Assembly: GCA_003511885.1 (NCBI GenBank)
Contig: DOIX01000173.1
Coordinates: 1-5,622 of the forward strand
Length of the DNA stretch: 5,622 bases
Direction: 5' to 3'
DNA from: Cyanobacteria bacterium UBA11153
GTDB lineage: Bacteria; Cyanobacteriota; Cyanobacteriia; Cyanobacteriales; Coleofasciculaceae
The notes beneath the pieces are model-generated. The model saw nothing but the letters and a program-made list of their open reading frames with translations, did no database searches and was not told the DNA's origin. Made by a program: the position numbers and the translations under genes. The first letter of the stretch is position 1. Each line of letters opens with the position of its first letter. Below, piece by piece: positions 5,551-5,622 of the stretch.

Positions 5551-5606
5551 TTGAGAGCAAGTACTCATGCCTGCAGAATCCCCATTCTTTGGTACTTTAT
5601 TCTCAA
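5551..5606. repeat. Nested three-step inverted repeat (bulged hairpin)
   Basis: Three nested arm pairs are visible: ttgaga (5551-5556) with tctcaa (5601-5606), aagtac (5559-5564) with gtactt (5592-5597), and agaat (5575-5579) with attct (5584-5588) around a cccc loop. The internal loops are gc against tat, and tcatgcctgc against ttg. Altogether 17 bp pair in order within 56 bases, more than expected by chance. It could be an IS200-like end, a structured leader RNA, or a regulatory hairpin. The ATG of the possible right-edge gene lies within it. Confidence 0.55.
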
Positions 5607-5622
5607 TAAAGACCAAGTTTTC
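5567..5622 (+). CDS. Possible start of a further gene (3' partial), unidentified
   Basis: An ATG at 5567 opens a frame that runs without a stop to the window edge, 18 full codons beginning MPAESPFFGTLF. A purine-rich gagag stretch (5553-5557) lies 9 bases before it and could serve weakly in ribosome binding. The frame would be divergent from the sulfotransferase gene. It is too short to judge: an open frame of 18 codons is common by chance, and it lies in the nested inverted repeat. No family is recognised. Confidence 0.2.
   Translation, partial: MPAESPFFGTLFSIKTKF

Overview
The window looks like a piece of cyanobacterial chromosome. Two of its genes make phylloquinone (vitamin K1), the quinone of photosystem I. 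Four copies of the octamer GCGATCGC (HIP1) occur at 49, 1705, 3793 and 4231; chance predicts about one per 65 kb. A C/G-rich dispersed repeat of a kind common in filamentous cyanobacteria is also present. Base composition is moderately AT-rich. I cannot name the species.

Layout from left to right: (1) 1-1323, plus strand: lipoprotein substrate-binding subunit of an amino-acid/amide-type ABC importer, cut at its 5' end by the window edge. (2) 1324-1476: short gap between convergent genes. It holds what looks like the worn right end of an IS200/IS605-type element, framed by a 19-bp imperfect inverted repeat that overlaps both neighbouring stop codons. (3) 1477-2928, minus strand: menF, isochorismate synthase. 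(4) 2929-3459: 531-bp gap between divergent genes with no convincing gene. It is richer in G+C than its surroundings and carries several small inverted repeats, including a strong dyad just upstream of menA. (5) 3463-4368, plus strand: menA, the membrane prenyltransferase that adds the phytyl tail. (6) 4369-4553: C/G-rich tandem and dispersed hairpin repeats. (7) 4554-5438, minus strand: PAPS-dependent sulfotransferase of the cytosolic (SULT-like) type, with a plausible promoter behind it. (8) 5439-5622: AT-rich intergenic DNA with a nested inverted repeat and possibly the first codons of a further plus-strand gene.

menF and menA catalyse the first committed step (chorismate to isochorismate) and the prenylation step of the same pathway, and they are divergently arranged around one control region. 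The binding protein and the sulfotransferase have no evident link to that pathway. No strong case for a new multi-gene system was found. The points most worth a second look are the IS605-type end between the convergent genes, the dyad upstream of menA, the repeat array that abuts and supplies the sulfotransferase stop codon, and the structured DNA at the right edge.
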